Assembly (NCBI GenBank): GCA_001600415.1
Contig: BCJX01000004.1
Span: 360,220 to 424,219 of the forward strand
Origin: Pascua guehoae
Taxonomy: Eukaryota > Basidiomycota > Tremellomycetes > Trichosporonales > Trichosporonaceae
Direction of reading: 5' to 3'
DNA length: 64,000 nt
The position numbers and the translations under genes were made by a program. The notes below the pieces were generated by a model. That model was not told the origin of the DNA. It searched no databases and worked only from the letters and a program-made list of their open reading frames with translations. Of this stretch, positions 1 to 10,991 are shown piece after piece. Within the stretch, counting starts at the first letter, position 1, and the number at the start of each line of letters is the position of its first letter.

Positions 1-1935
1 ATGTGGTAGCGCGCGCAGATAGGCCAACGTACCGGAGCATGCCCATCATGGGGCCGAGGCCTTTACCCATGGCATCACGCATGCGGCAGAGACACACGAC
101 CTCGGCGGCGCGCACGAGCTGGTCCCACTCGGCCTGTGGGTTTGTGCTGTTTGTGGCCTGCGAGCGCGTCGACGACGGTGGGGGTGGGTTCTGGGACCGG
201 CGAGTGGCTGCATCTAGGTTTAGGCTGTCAAGATGCCCCCCTGCGCATATTTGCTCGAGATGGTCTGGTCCCGGCGAAGCCGCGCGAGACTGTACACGAG
301 ACTGTACGCGAGACTGCACCCTCGACGCCGCGCGGGATGCCGCCCTCGACTGTGCGCGCGACGCCGCCCGCGACAATGCGCGCGAGCGGAATCCGTCCAC
401 GTCGCTCCCGGCCCGCGGACACTCGGATAGGAGCGTGAGGTACAGCACGGTCATGATGTCGTGCAGGCCTTGGAAGTAGCTGAGGCGCGGGTGGCGCTGC
501 AGGACCGCGACGATGAGCGCGTGCAGGTCTTCCTGGAGCGCAGACTTGTGCGCGTTGGATACGGCTGGTGGTCAGCATTGCGTCGATGAAGGGACGGCTG
601 CTCGTCGTTGCTCGAGAGTATGTTGCGTGCTCCATGGCCAACCTCAGTCCCAGATGCAAGCCCACACCGCATAAGGACAAGCGTGTTGTTCGCATGCCGT
701 ACGGAGATGGCAGCTCGGCGCGGACAGCACCTTCTCGGCCAGCCATGGTTCAGGCCAACCATGCTCCAGGCCGGCCATGCTCCAACCCGCAATCCTCCAG
801 ACCATCAATACTCCAGACGATCCATAGTCCAGACGATCCATGCTCCACGACGTCATGCTCCAGACCATCCATACTCCAGGCCAGCATATTCGCCAGCCAT
901 GACTTGGAGTCCACCAGGCTCCCCACCCTAGCGGCATTGGCAGCACTTCGATCCGGGTCACGGCCGCGAAGCTAGCGTGACCAAGTGGTCTCGCACGTCC
1001 CAGCCCGGTCACAGCTTTCACTTCCTTCCTCCACTGACCACCTTCCCCCCCCCCCCCTCTCACCCAACCGGCTCCAAACCTCACGGCACCACTTACGTCG
1101 GGGATACGCCACAAACGCCCGGCGCGTATCGAGCAGCACCTGCCCCTCATCGGGGTGCGGGGCGTACACGACCGTCGCGTCCGTTGCGTCAGTCGCGTCG
1201 GTCGTGCCCGACACATACGTCGTGTCGGTGGCTGACGTGGTGGCCGTGGCGTCTGTCGCGTCCGTCGTATCCGTCGCGTCGGTCGCGTCCGTCGTGTCCG
1301 TCGCGGCGCTCATGTCCGTCTCAAACGTCGACGCGGTATCTGGCGTCTCCTCCCCGGTGGTGTTTGTGCCCCCCTGCACGGGCGGGTCTTGGGGCTGGGG
1401 CTCTTCCGTGACCGGCGCGGCTCCGCCTGCAGCGGCACCGACACCATCTCCGTTGGTTGTAGGCACCCCGTTCTGGCCCGGCGCGAGGCGGTCCACATGC
1501 AACAGCTCCATCCTGGCATCAGCGCACGCCAGACTCTAGAGCTCACCACGCAGCGCGGCGTGCGGCGGGGGACCCAAACCCGCCCGGGCGCGCGGCGAGG
1601 GTGCGCAGCGCGGCCTCGTCGTGCGCGGCCGTCGCGGCGAGGACGGCCGCGTCGCGCTCCGCTACCCATGCCGTGGCCTGCTTCTTGTCGGGCGCGTGCT
1701 CGCTGCGGTCGGGCTCGGACTCGGGCTGGGTCTTGGGCTTGGGCTCGGGTTCGGACTCGGACTCTGGTTTGGACGCGTGATCGGGCTCGGGCTTGGGCTT
1801 TGCCTCGACCTCGTGATCGAGCTCGAGCTCGCGGGCCCGGGTATCCGGAACGTCGGGCGCGTCCAAGCGCTTCTCGTCAAGCGAGAGGGCGGTTTCGGCG
1901 CGCGGCGGGCGCGGCGCAGTGGCTATCGCAGGCAT
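1..1935 (-). CDS. GYP8: TBC-domain Rab GTPase-activating protein, TBC1D20/Gyp8 type (3' end outside window)
   Basis: Rab GAP of the ER/Golgi-acting TBC1D20/Gyp8 family, by family knowledge. Exons on the minus strand: 1935-1547, 1512-1097, 564 to roughly 230-415, then a further exon from about 133 running off the window edge. Family signatures read in order: an LxxLAxxPGGF...RAAW segment opening the TBC domain, DEGQVLLDTRRAF, LQEDLHALIVAVLQRHPRL, YFQGLHDIMTVLYLTLL, and MRDAMGKGLGPMMGMLR. The N-terminal part (about residues 20-85) is a low-complexity Glu/Pro/Lys/Ser stretch. Exon 2 carries an Asp/Ala/Thr repeat of about 60 residues before the DEGQ motif. Intron 2 is unusually long (532 nt) and repetitive. 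The donor of the third intron cannot be placed, because the frame runs into 12-nt repeats and a stop before resuming at about 133. The C terminus is missing. Confidence 0.82.
285..385. repeat. Degenerate CGAGACTGTACG-type repeat in the TBC gene
   Basis: Consecutive 12-15-bp units such as CGAGACTGTACA, CGAGACTGTACG, CGAGACTGCACC and CGACTGTGCGCG. It reads on the minus strand as repeated Ser-Arg-Val-Gln / Ser-Arg-Ala-Ala. It lies where the third exon ends, so it is partly exon or wholly intron. Confidence 0.7.
741..890. repeat. Degenerate minisatellite in TBC gene intron 2
   Basis: About ten imperfect 15-16-bp units of the form CATGCTCCAGACCAT(C) with ATACTCCAGACGATC variants, all inside the 532-nt second intron of the TBC gene. 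Confidence 0.75.
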
Positions 1936-2221
1936 AGGGAAGGTGAGGTGGACGATAACACAAACGCCCCGCTGCGGTCTGTTGATGGTCGCCGGCGCCA
2001 CCGTGTTGTGGATGCGTGTGGCCGCCAAGAGCGTGACGCGGTGACTTCCCACGCGGCGATGGAGCGGGTTTAACCGGGATGCGAGCGGAGATTGGGTGTA
2101 CTCCGTCCCTTGACGCACTGTCATGGCTGTTCTGTTTCTGTTTCTGTTTCTGTTCTGGTTCTGTTTCTGGTTCTGGGCTTTGATTCTCTAGCACGCACAA
2201 ATCACCACCGATATCGATACC
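1936..2221. promoter_or_regulatory. Short divergent promoter between the TBC and CZIB genes
   Basis: Only 286 bp separate the two start codons, so both core promoters must lie here. The segment 2128-2176 is a microsatellite of TGTTTC/TGGTTC units, pyrimidine-rich with G interruptions. No classical TATA box is visible. Confidence 0.45.
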
Positions 2222-3884
2222 ATGGTCGTGAGTCAACACTTTGGCTGGCCACCTGGGCAGCTGGGGACCTTTGCATGTGCTCGCCCGAGAATGAAAGTGC
2301 ACATGCACACTACCAGCTGCCTCCACCCTCTACCCTCCAAGTTCACGCAGCTGACGCCAGAAACTCCTCGTTCAGATCGGCATGGAGCTCGAGGGCGTCA
2401 CGGACGTCGTGCCCGAGCCCGACTACGAGTTCTTCTTCACCGTGAGTCGTACATGTAGGCAGCGCGTAATGTGTGGGGCGTGGTCAGTGAGAGTGTCGAG
2501 CCGGTACGACCTGAGCTTGTTCGACACGTCTTTCGGCGGCTTGATCGCTCGATGCCATCGGACATTGCGGCCTGGAACCGTGCGGCGGACATAGCATTGG
2601 TGCCGTGTACCTCGCATGGTGGCCTACACGGCTGGAATGTCCTCCCCGCTCCGTCTTACTGCTGCCATGTGACGGCACATCTTGCTTGCGGCCGCCCGGA
2701 TGGAAAGTGATGCCCAAGGATCTGTACCTCGGTCTACTCAACGCTCACCCGACTCGCTCGCCCCACTCATCCCACGCTGTCCCCACTCCAACCCCACCCC
2801 AATGGCCTCCACTAACCCCAAGGTTCTCTGCACGTCCTGCCGCGAGGAACACCCAAAGGCCGTCTCGTTCAACCAGAAGGCACGTATCCCATCCGTCGAC
2901 TGGGCCACTGACTGGGCCGCACTGACCGCCAGGAGGAGCACGAGATGAGCGGGTCGCGCGGGAGCGCAAACTTTGTCTGGCGCTGTGGTAACTGCAAGGT
3001 GCGTGTGGTGTCGGGGGTTGCGGGCTTGGGGTCTGGCCGGTCTGCGGCGGTTCAGTGAAAGAGATGGTGCGCCGAGCGGGTGTCGCGTGTGCTTGGGTTT
3101 CTTGGGTGTGACGGGCTTGTGTGGTCTTGTTGAACTTGTCGTTGGTTCTTGGGGTTGCTTGCTCATGGCCACACGTGGGATGGTTTAGGCATTGCTTGCT
3201 CTGGTCGTGCTTGCTCTGTTCGGGCCTGTGCTGCTCGTGCTTGCTGTGGCCTTGCTTGCAGTCGGGTCGCTGGCCTTGGCCTTGCTTGCCTGTAGCCTTG
3301 GTTCCAGTTGAGGTGCGCTGGCCTTGGCCTTGCAGCCCTCAGCCTTGTTGCTGGTGACCTGTTTGGTCTTGGCCTCGCTGCTCGTGGTCTACGTGCCTAT
3401 AGCCTCCTTCCTATAGTCTTCTTCCTATAGCCTTCTTCTTCCTTGCCATCCAGTTCTCACACTCCTGGATCCTCCTTTCCCCGACATACCTAGTCCCCAC
3501 CCCTCACCTCACCCCCTTTCCCACCTCTCTCTCCCCCCTCCCCCCCGGCCCCAACACACACTCACACCCATCACCCCACTAACACGACAGAAAGAACACT
3601 CGTGCTCCTTTGCACCCCCCTCGGCCTCGTCCAAATCCACCGCCCCCCTGCCATACTCTGCCCCCAACGGCCAACTCGCCCCCTTTGTCGCGCTCGACTG
3701 CCGCGGCCTCGAAGTGACGCGCTTCCACTTCCGCGGGCGCTGGACGTGCGCGGGTGAGGAGAGCGGGGAAAAGTTTGAAATCGACCTCGACGACGGCGGC
3801 GAGGACCGCTGGGACGACTATGACGAAAAGGCCGGCGAGGCCGTGAGTGTCTCCGAGTTCCAGAGCTCGGTCCGGCGCGCGTAG
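2222..3884 (+). CDS. CXXC-motif zinc-binding protein, DUF866/CZIB family
   Basis: Homologue of the eukaryotic DUF866 family (human CZIB/C1orf123), a small beta-rich zinc protein whose cellular role is poorly known. Exons 2222-2227, 2376-2441, 2823-2879, 2933-2998 and 3591-3884 give 162 residues, close to the human length of about 160. The first exon encodes only Met-Val. The two zinc-ligand CXXC pairs are CTSC (exon 3) and CGNC (exon 4). Between them lies the conserved SGSRGSANFVWRCGNCK run, and DCRGLE and WDDYDEKAGEAV follow near the C terminus. The intron between exons 3 and 4 appears to begin with GC rather than GT (CAGAAG/GCACGT). The last intron is 592 nt and rich in GCCTTGCTTG-like repeats. 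The gene is head-to-head with the TBC gene. Confidence 0.9.
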
Positions 3885-4644
3885 GCGAGTGAGCGTAGAT
3901 GGGAGACGGGGATGGATCATAGACATGGATTGCATGAGGCGTGCTCGGGTGTGATGCAGCCATGAGAGTTTGACTGGTGCAAGGCTCACTTGCTCAAAGG
4001 GTCCGCCGCATCTGAATATCGGGATGGTTTGGGACTCGAGCAGACAGCGGTCGTGGTAGGACACGCTGTTGTTGTGAGCGCAGTCGCCTGAGGTGTAGAG
4101 GACACACGCTGCTGTTGTGAGCATGGTCGTGTGGGGCATACGCAAAGAGAGCAGGGGCGGTGTATGAGTAAGTGTCAGAATGGTAGCGACGAGGCTTATT
4201 CAGGATGTTAGTTTGGCAGCAACGAGGTGCGTTTCGTAGCGACAGCCAGCTTGGTAGCGCCGAAGCCACCTTTGCAGGGAGGGAGAATACGGCAGCCGCC
4301 AAGTGGTAGCAACTGGTAGCAACGAAGCCATGACCCTCCTGGCATCTGACAGTCGCTTTATTGAGTGTGTTGTCGCCCCCCTCCTAACCACTTGTACTCA
4401 GTTAGTGATCTCGCTGTGCCACTCGGAGCTACCACATGCTGCTACTTTTGCCTCTTCTCTAACTCTCCTATGCATGCCTGCTGGAGTTACAATCGCTTCG
4501 CTACGACAACCCGTGGGACGCCGGACGCGCTGGCGGGGTCCCATTTTTAATGGCTATGGTGGTGTGGGGGTGGGGGGGGGGAAGTATTGGTACAAGGAAG
4601 CGTGTGGACGTGAAAAACGTGGGCTGCCACGATTTGTCATCTGT
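3885..4644. other. Convergent intergenic region with short TGGTAGC(A/G)ACGA repeats
   Basis: Space of 760 bp between the ends of the CZIB and ILV5 genes; no gene seen. From about 4168 to 4330 a motif like TGGTAGCAACGA recurs about six times with substitutions (around 4170, 4210, 4234, 4251, 4302 and 4313), an imperfect interspersed repeat. A run of nine G lies at about 4572. Confidence 0.4.
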
Positions 4645-6287
4645 TTAAAGGTCCTCCTTGTTGGCGTCGGGGCGGAGGGCACGGACGGTCTTGCCGGCGC
4701 GCCAGATCTCCTGGTTGTCGATCTCGTCGAGCTCCTTCTGGAGGTCCTCGCGGTACGTCTTGCGCGAGTTGAACTCGAGCGAGCGGCGGGTCTCGGAGCC
4801 GTCACGGACCGACTTGTAGAGGGCCTCAAAGACGGGGAGGTTGGCCTCCTTGAACTTGGGGGCCCAGTCGAGGGCACCACGGCGGGCGGTGGTGGAGCAG
4901 GCGTTGTACATGTAGTCCATGCCGTACTTGCCAATGAGGGGGAAGAGCGACTGGGTAGCCTCCTCGACGGTCTCGTTGAAGGCCTCGGACGGCGAGTGGC
5001 CGTTCTTGCGGAGGACCTCGTACTGGGCGAGGAACATGCCCTGGATACCGCCCATGAGGACACCACGCTCTCCGTAGAGGTCAGAGTAGACCTCCTTCTC
5101 AAAGGTGGTCTCGTAAAGGTAGCCCGAGCCGACGGCAATGCCGAGGGCAATGGCCTTCTCCTTGGCCTTGCCGGTCACGTCCTGGTAGACGGCAATCGAC
5201 GAGTTGATGCCGCGGCCCTCGAGGAAGAGGGTGCGGACAGTGCGGCCAGAGCCCTTGGGGGCGACGAGGATGACGTCGACGTCCTTGGGGGGAACAACGT
5301 GCGTGTCGTCCTTGTAGACGACCGAGAAGCCGTGGGCAAAGTAGAGGGTCTTGCCCTTGGTGATGAGGGGCGCAATCTCGGGCCAGGTCGACGACTGGGC
5401 AGCGTCCGAGAGGAGGTTCATGATAATGGTACCCTTGTTGATCGCCTCGGGGATGTCAAAGAGGGTCTCTCCGGGAACCCAGCCGTCCTCGATGGCCTGC
5501 TTCCACGACTCGCCGCCCTTGCGGACACCGACAATGACCTTGAGGCCGTTGTCACGAGCGTTGAGCGACTGGCCGTGGCCCTGCGAGCCGTAGCCGATCA
5601 TGGCAAGCGTGTCATTCTTGAAGTAGCTGCAGGGGGTGGTTAGCACCTGAGTTGCGGGGCAAGCGGCTAAATCGTGTGGGGTAGGGGAGCGCGAGCGAAT
5701 GGCAAGAGGGGGGTGGGCGGGCACCGAGGCGAGTTCGGCAAACTAGTGCATGGTGACATGCAGGGAAAAAAAAAAGTCGGCTCGTCATCCATCCGTCCAT
5801 TTGGGTTGGGTGGATGGCTGGAAAAAAGCCGGACGAATCGCGCAGTGGCTTGAATTTGGGCCGGGGGAAGGAAGGAAAGGGAGAAAAGAGAGAAAAAAAG
5901 AGACCCGGCCAAAAACTCACTCCTGGAGCTTGTCAAGGGGCCAGTCTCCACGCTCGTAGACGTCCTCCTTGGTGCCGGCAAAGTCGAGCGTCTTGACGCC
6001 GCGGGTAGCCTGGAAGTTGTTAGTTGCTGTTGCAGTGCGTCTTGTCTGTGCGGCGTGGGGAAGCGAGATGGACATGCGGGGGAGGTGTAGCGTACCCCCG
6101 CAGGGGTCGGCTCGGAACCACATGGGCGACGCAGGTGGGGTAATGTGTGACTCACGACGCGGGGCGCGAGCGACGCGGCGGCCTTGGGGGCAGCGCGGGC
6201 GGCGAGGAGCGAGTAGGAGCGGGTCGCGCGGGGCGCGGCGGCGCGGAGAGCCTGGCGGAGGGCAGCGGTGGAGCGGGTAGCGGACAT
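4645..6287 (-). CDS. ILV5: Ketol-acid reductoisomerase, mitochondrial
   Basis: Second common step of valine/isoleucine synthesis (also feeding leucine): NADPH- and Mg-dependent conversion of acetolactate or acetohydroxybutyrate to the dihydroxy acid, in mitochondria. Exons 6287-6156, 6009-5921 and 5626-4645 give 400 residues, the fungal class I length. Residues 1-44 are rich in Ala, Arg and Ser with no acidic residue, typical of a mitochondrial targeting peptide. The Rossmann motif GYGSQGHGQ is at residues 85-93, immediately after exon 3 begins. Later come the metal-site segment DLYGERGVLMGG and YMYNACSTTARRG of the knotted C-terminal domain. The start codon is the only one that yields the targeting peptide in frame. 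It diverges from RIB4 across 891 bp. Confidence 0.97.
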
Positions 6288-7178
6288 TGTGGTGTTTTCG
6301 AGTGGTGATGGGAAAGACAAGATGGGAGTGAAAGATGGGTTGCTTTTCAAGGCCGCCGGCAGTTTGGACCGGAGGCACTCGCCGGCTCTGTCTGGCCTTC
6401 AGAACCGCCCAGGTCACCCGTTACAAACCGTTTGTATTGGCTGACTGCCAGCTGCCAGAGCTGTGGTGGCTGGCTGGCTGGCTGGCCTGGGTGGTGTGTC
6501 GTTGGCTGAGCCGATGTGCTGGCCCGCCAAGGCGCCATTGGGATTGCGCGCTTTGAGTCGAATCTAATCCAAATCGGCTCAATAAACTCACTCGACAACT
6601 CGACCGTGGAATCAATCGGGCGCTATGGGCACCTCCTGGCTTGACCGTTTATCCATTGTCCATACAACTGTGCAGTGTCGCTTGCATCGCACCCAGCGGC
6701 CAGCGACCCTTGTTGGGCTGGCCCAGACACCCTTATGGCTTTCTCAATCATCCAATCAGATGCAATCCACAACGATGACACCTTGCTTTTGATTTCGAGT
6801 TGGGCACAATGTCCAAGCGTCGTCCGAGATCTCTCACGTCCGAGATTCCGCACGGATGAGAGCGCACCACCCACAGCCACGACTCGTGCGACTCACCACA
6901 AAAGAAACGCGGGTCAGTTCAAAGGACCTACAGTAGTTACGTAAATTGTCCGATGCCTTCACGTGGTAGACTGTATTCCATCCCCTCCGATAAGTAGAGT
7001 GGGTGGGTGACGTGCCTAAGGGTGCCGTCCGCGTGGCAGGACGAGCAGCGTGGACGCGCGGACGTCGACTCGCGCCCATCGGGCCGATGTTAGCCGCTCG
7101 AGCAGCAGTCACCCACCTACCACCCACTCTCCTCTTCCCCTACCCCGACCGCCTCCTCCAATACCGACACCTCGAAAC
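6288..7178. promoter_or_regulatory. Shared divergent promoter of ILV5 and RIB4
   Basis: The 891 bp between the two start codons have no open frame of note. Visible elements: CCAAT at 6752-6756 and 7158-7162 (plus), CCAAT on the minus strand at 6537-6541, and TGAGTCG-type sites at 6554-6560 (plus) and 6889-6895 (minus). The latter match six of seven bases of the Gcn4/AP-1 site TGASTCA, which is plausible for an amino-acid gene. The site reading is inference. RIB4 is preceded by a CT-rich leader from about 7110. Confidence 0.4.
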
Positions 7179-8787
<1,609 letters not shown>

Positions 8788-8860
8788 AGGAAATGGACCA
8801 TCAACAATCGGCAAGCAGGCAGGCACGATGCATGGATGCAGCAGTCACGGTGGAGGGCAG

Positions 8861-8956
8861 GTGTCGTGGTGTCGTGGTGTCGTGGTGTCGTGGTGTCGTG
8901 GTGTCGTGGTGTCGTGGTGTCGTGGTGTCGTGGTGTTGGGGTGTCGGGGTGTCGCT
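8861..8956. repeat. GTGTCGTG minisatellite (12 units)
   Basis: Twelve tandem 8-bp units: nine perfect GTGTCGTG copies (8861-8932), then the variants GTGTTGGG, GTGTCGGG and GTGTCGCT. It lies in the probable 3' untranslated region of RIB4. All reading frames are open through it, which creates spurious Val/Ser/Trp/Cys or Thr/Pro/His reading frames. Confidence 0.95.
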
Positions 8957-9840
8957 CGAGTTGGCGAGACTGTCGGTTTGCAATGTGCAGGACATGTGGC
9001 ACTGGGAAGAGGGTGGGGGAGTGGGTTTGGCGCCCGTCCAGAGTGACACTCGCAGGTATTCAGAGACACGAGGGGGTATTCAAAGCTCCAAGAGAGGATT
9101 CAGAGCTGTTTTGCCGTTACTCTGGGTCGTGCGAATGGTTGTCTCATCCTCCAATGGCTGCAACACCGATACGACATTGTAAAGAAAGCAAGTGGGTGTT
9201 GCGTGCCACTGCTCCCCTCCACCTCCCCCGACTAGCAGTATTATTATACCCATCGTAGTAGTTGCCGCCCACGAGAACGGCAGGCACAGTAGTAATCTCC
9301 CAACCGTGTTTGCAAGTCCAAGCTGCAGTACGGTGCGGTACGCTGCTGAAGCACAGCGCCGTCACGCAGGGCGTACCCAGCGCCACTGCCCACGTCGGGG
9401 TGTCCTCGCCACCCTGTGTCCTGCACTCTTCCACTCTTCCTGCCCCCTTGCCTGTATCCAGTGCGCGTTCGCTGGTCAACCATGTCGTGCAAGCTTTCTC
9501 GGCAGGCGAGTCATGCATGACATGCATGATCCAACGTCGCTTCTCGGCGCACCCACAGCAGACATCAAGTGTCGGTGTCTCTGCTCTGGTGCCCAGCGCA
9601 GAAACTCTGGCGATGACGTAAATGCAACAATGCCGAGAAATGAATGCGCAGGCACTCTGGTGAGAAACCCACACTCGCCACTCGTGCCTGCATTTGGTCC
9701 CTCGGCGACTGTCGACCAGACCCGTCCTCGACTCGAATCTTGTAGGTTGTTTGCGTCGTCGCGTTGGTTCTCATCCATCTCATCATCGCTTGCTCTTGCT
9801 CACTCTGACCAGACAACCACAAACAACTGCAAACGAACAC
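8957..9840. other. Intergenic region between RIB4 and the small hydrophilic protein gene
   Basis: No gene supported. Several overlapping frames of 80-180 codons occur here, but none has recognisable domains or consistent splice structure. The segment probably holds the RIB4 3' end and the promoter of the gene at 9907. Confidence 0.4.
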
Positions 9841-9906
9841 CCACCACCACCACCACCACCACCACCACCACCACCACCACCACCACCACCACCACCACCA
9901 CCACCA
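9841..9906. repeat. (CCA)22 microsatellite abutting a start codon
   Basis: Exactly 22 uninterrupted CCA triplets end at the base before ATG at 9907, so the repeat occupies the last 66 nt of the 5' leader. It is in frame with the downstream protein and would read as polyproline if translation began upstream. Confidence 0.97.
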
Positions 9907-10314
9907 ATGTCCAACGCCCCAGTGTCCGGGCGCACCTCGCCCCCGATCCGCTCCCGCGTCGCCCCCGACGTCGACCCGGCCGGCGGCGGCATCGTCGACA
10001 GCCAGCAGGGTGAGCCCCAGTTGTCCCTCCCACCTCCCACCTCCCACCTCCCTCCTTCTCGACTCGATGGCTAGGTAGTGGTAGTGGGGGCAGACTAACA
10101 ACGCAGCCGACACGTCGCCCGGCTCCGGCTCGGCCGTCCCCGCCACCTCGGTGCCCCTGCGCGACCGCGTGAGTCCCAAGCACTGGAATAGGACGGAGCT
10201 GATGGGCAGATTGCGGGGGCGGCCAAGATTATCGAGGGAAAGTTTCGCAGAAACTCGGCAGAGGTCGAAAAGGGGCGCGAGATGCGGGAGGGGGTTAATG
10301 ATCGGCCCCAGTAG
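9907..10314 (+). CDS. Small hydrophilic fungal protein, function unknown (89 residues)
   Basis: Exons 9907-10009, 10107-10168 and 10210-10314 give 89 residues. The N-terminal half is Pro/Ser/Gly-rich and probably disordered. The C-terminal third reads RIAGAAKIIEGKFRRNS followed by AEVEKGREMREG, resembling a short amphipathic motif (AAKxxxGKxxxNxxxVEKG) that I recall in small fungal proteins of unknown role. Splice sites are standard and phases agree (1, then 0). The start was chosen because it follows the CCA repeat directly and opens a frame that splices cleanly. An in-frame upstream ATG at 9694 would add polyproline and is less likely. No signal peptide or membrane segment. It could have a stress-related role, but nothing in the sequence shows this. 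Confidence 0.7.
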
Positions 10315-10991
10315 GGCGTAGGCCTGGCGTGGTGGACTGGTGGGGGATGGGGTGCTGGGGATGGGCTGGGTGGGGTCGTGGACCGGTGGGGTGGATGGGG
10401 ATTTGCTGGGTGGGGTCGTGCGGTGGATGTGGATGTGGGTCGGCGTCGATGCTCGAGGAATGGTGTGGGCTGCCTCGAGGTGGGCGGTGGCGCTGCGGAT
10501 GCGATGGTGCAGGTCTGGCCCGCAGGCTGGTCTGACCAGTTCGGAAGGTCCAACCTCCGCCTGTGTTGCCGGACTCGGGAATAGTAATGTATGTATCTGT
10601 GCCGAGCTGCGAGCTCTGTCTCTGACCGCCACCGCCTTACTACCTTACTGCCTTACCGCCTTACCCAATGACCGCTCTACCGTTTTACCACTCGTCTGAT
10701 TGATGGCCCTCGGTCATCCTCGCCGGCCCCGGACTATGCCAGCGCATGGTCATCGTTGCCTGCTATCACTGCACAACACACGATCCATCGCTGTCGCTAA
10801 ATAAACTGTACAACGAGGCAAGCTAGGGCAAGGCGGGCCAGAGGCAGGCATTCACATTTACGGAGGCAGCAACGAACCCGCAACGCCAAAGTCGACAAGA
10901 CGGAGACTGGCGCCAGCACTGGCCCAAGCGCCCGCAGCACTCGCCAGCTGAACAAGATTGATACTGGACAATGACGGCGCGCCCACGCGCG
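10315..10991. other. Convergent intergenic region
   Basis: Between two gene ends; no gene seen. It has a GGGGTGGGTGGG-like G-rich stretch at about 10330-10440, and CCTTACTACCTTACTGCC-like short repeats at about 10632-10670. An AATAAA-like signal lies near 10799. Confidence 0.4.

Noticed and set aside
4303..5643. 446-codon plus-strand open frame across the ILV5 gene
   Set aside because: Antisense shadow of the ILV5 coding exon; codon bias of the sense strand keeps it open.
8861..8956. Regularly spaced short repeats that might suggest CRISPR
   Set aside because: Units are 8 bp, directly tandem and without spacers: an ordinary minisatellite in a eukaryotic genome.
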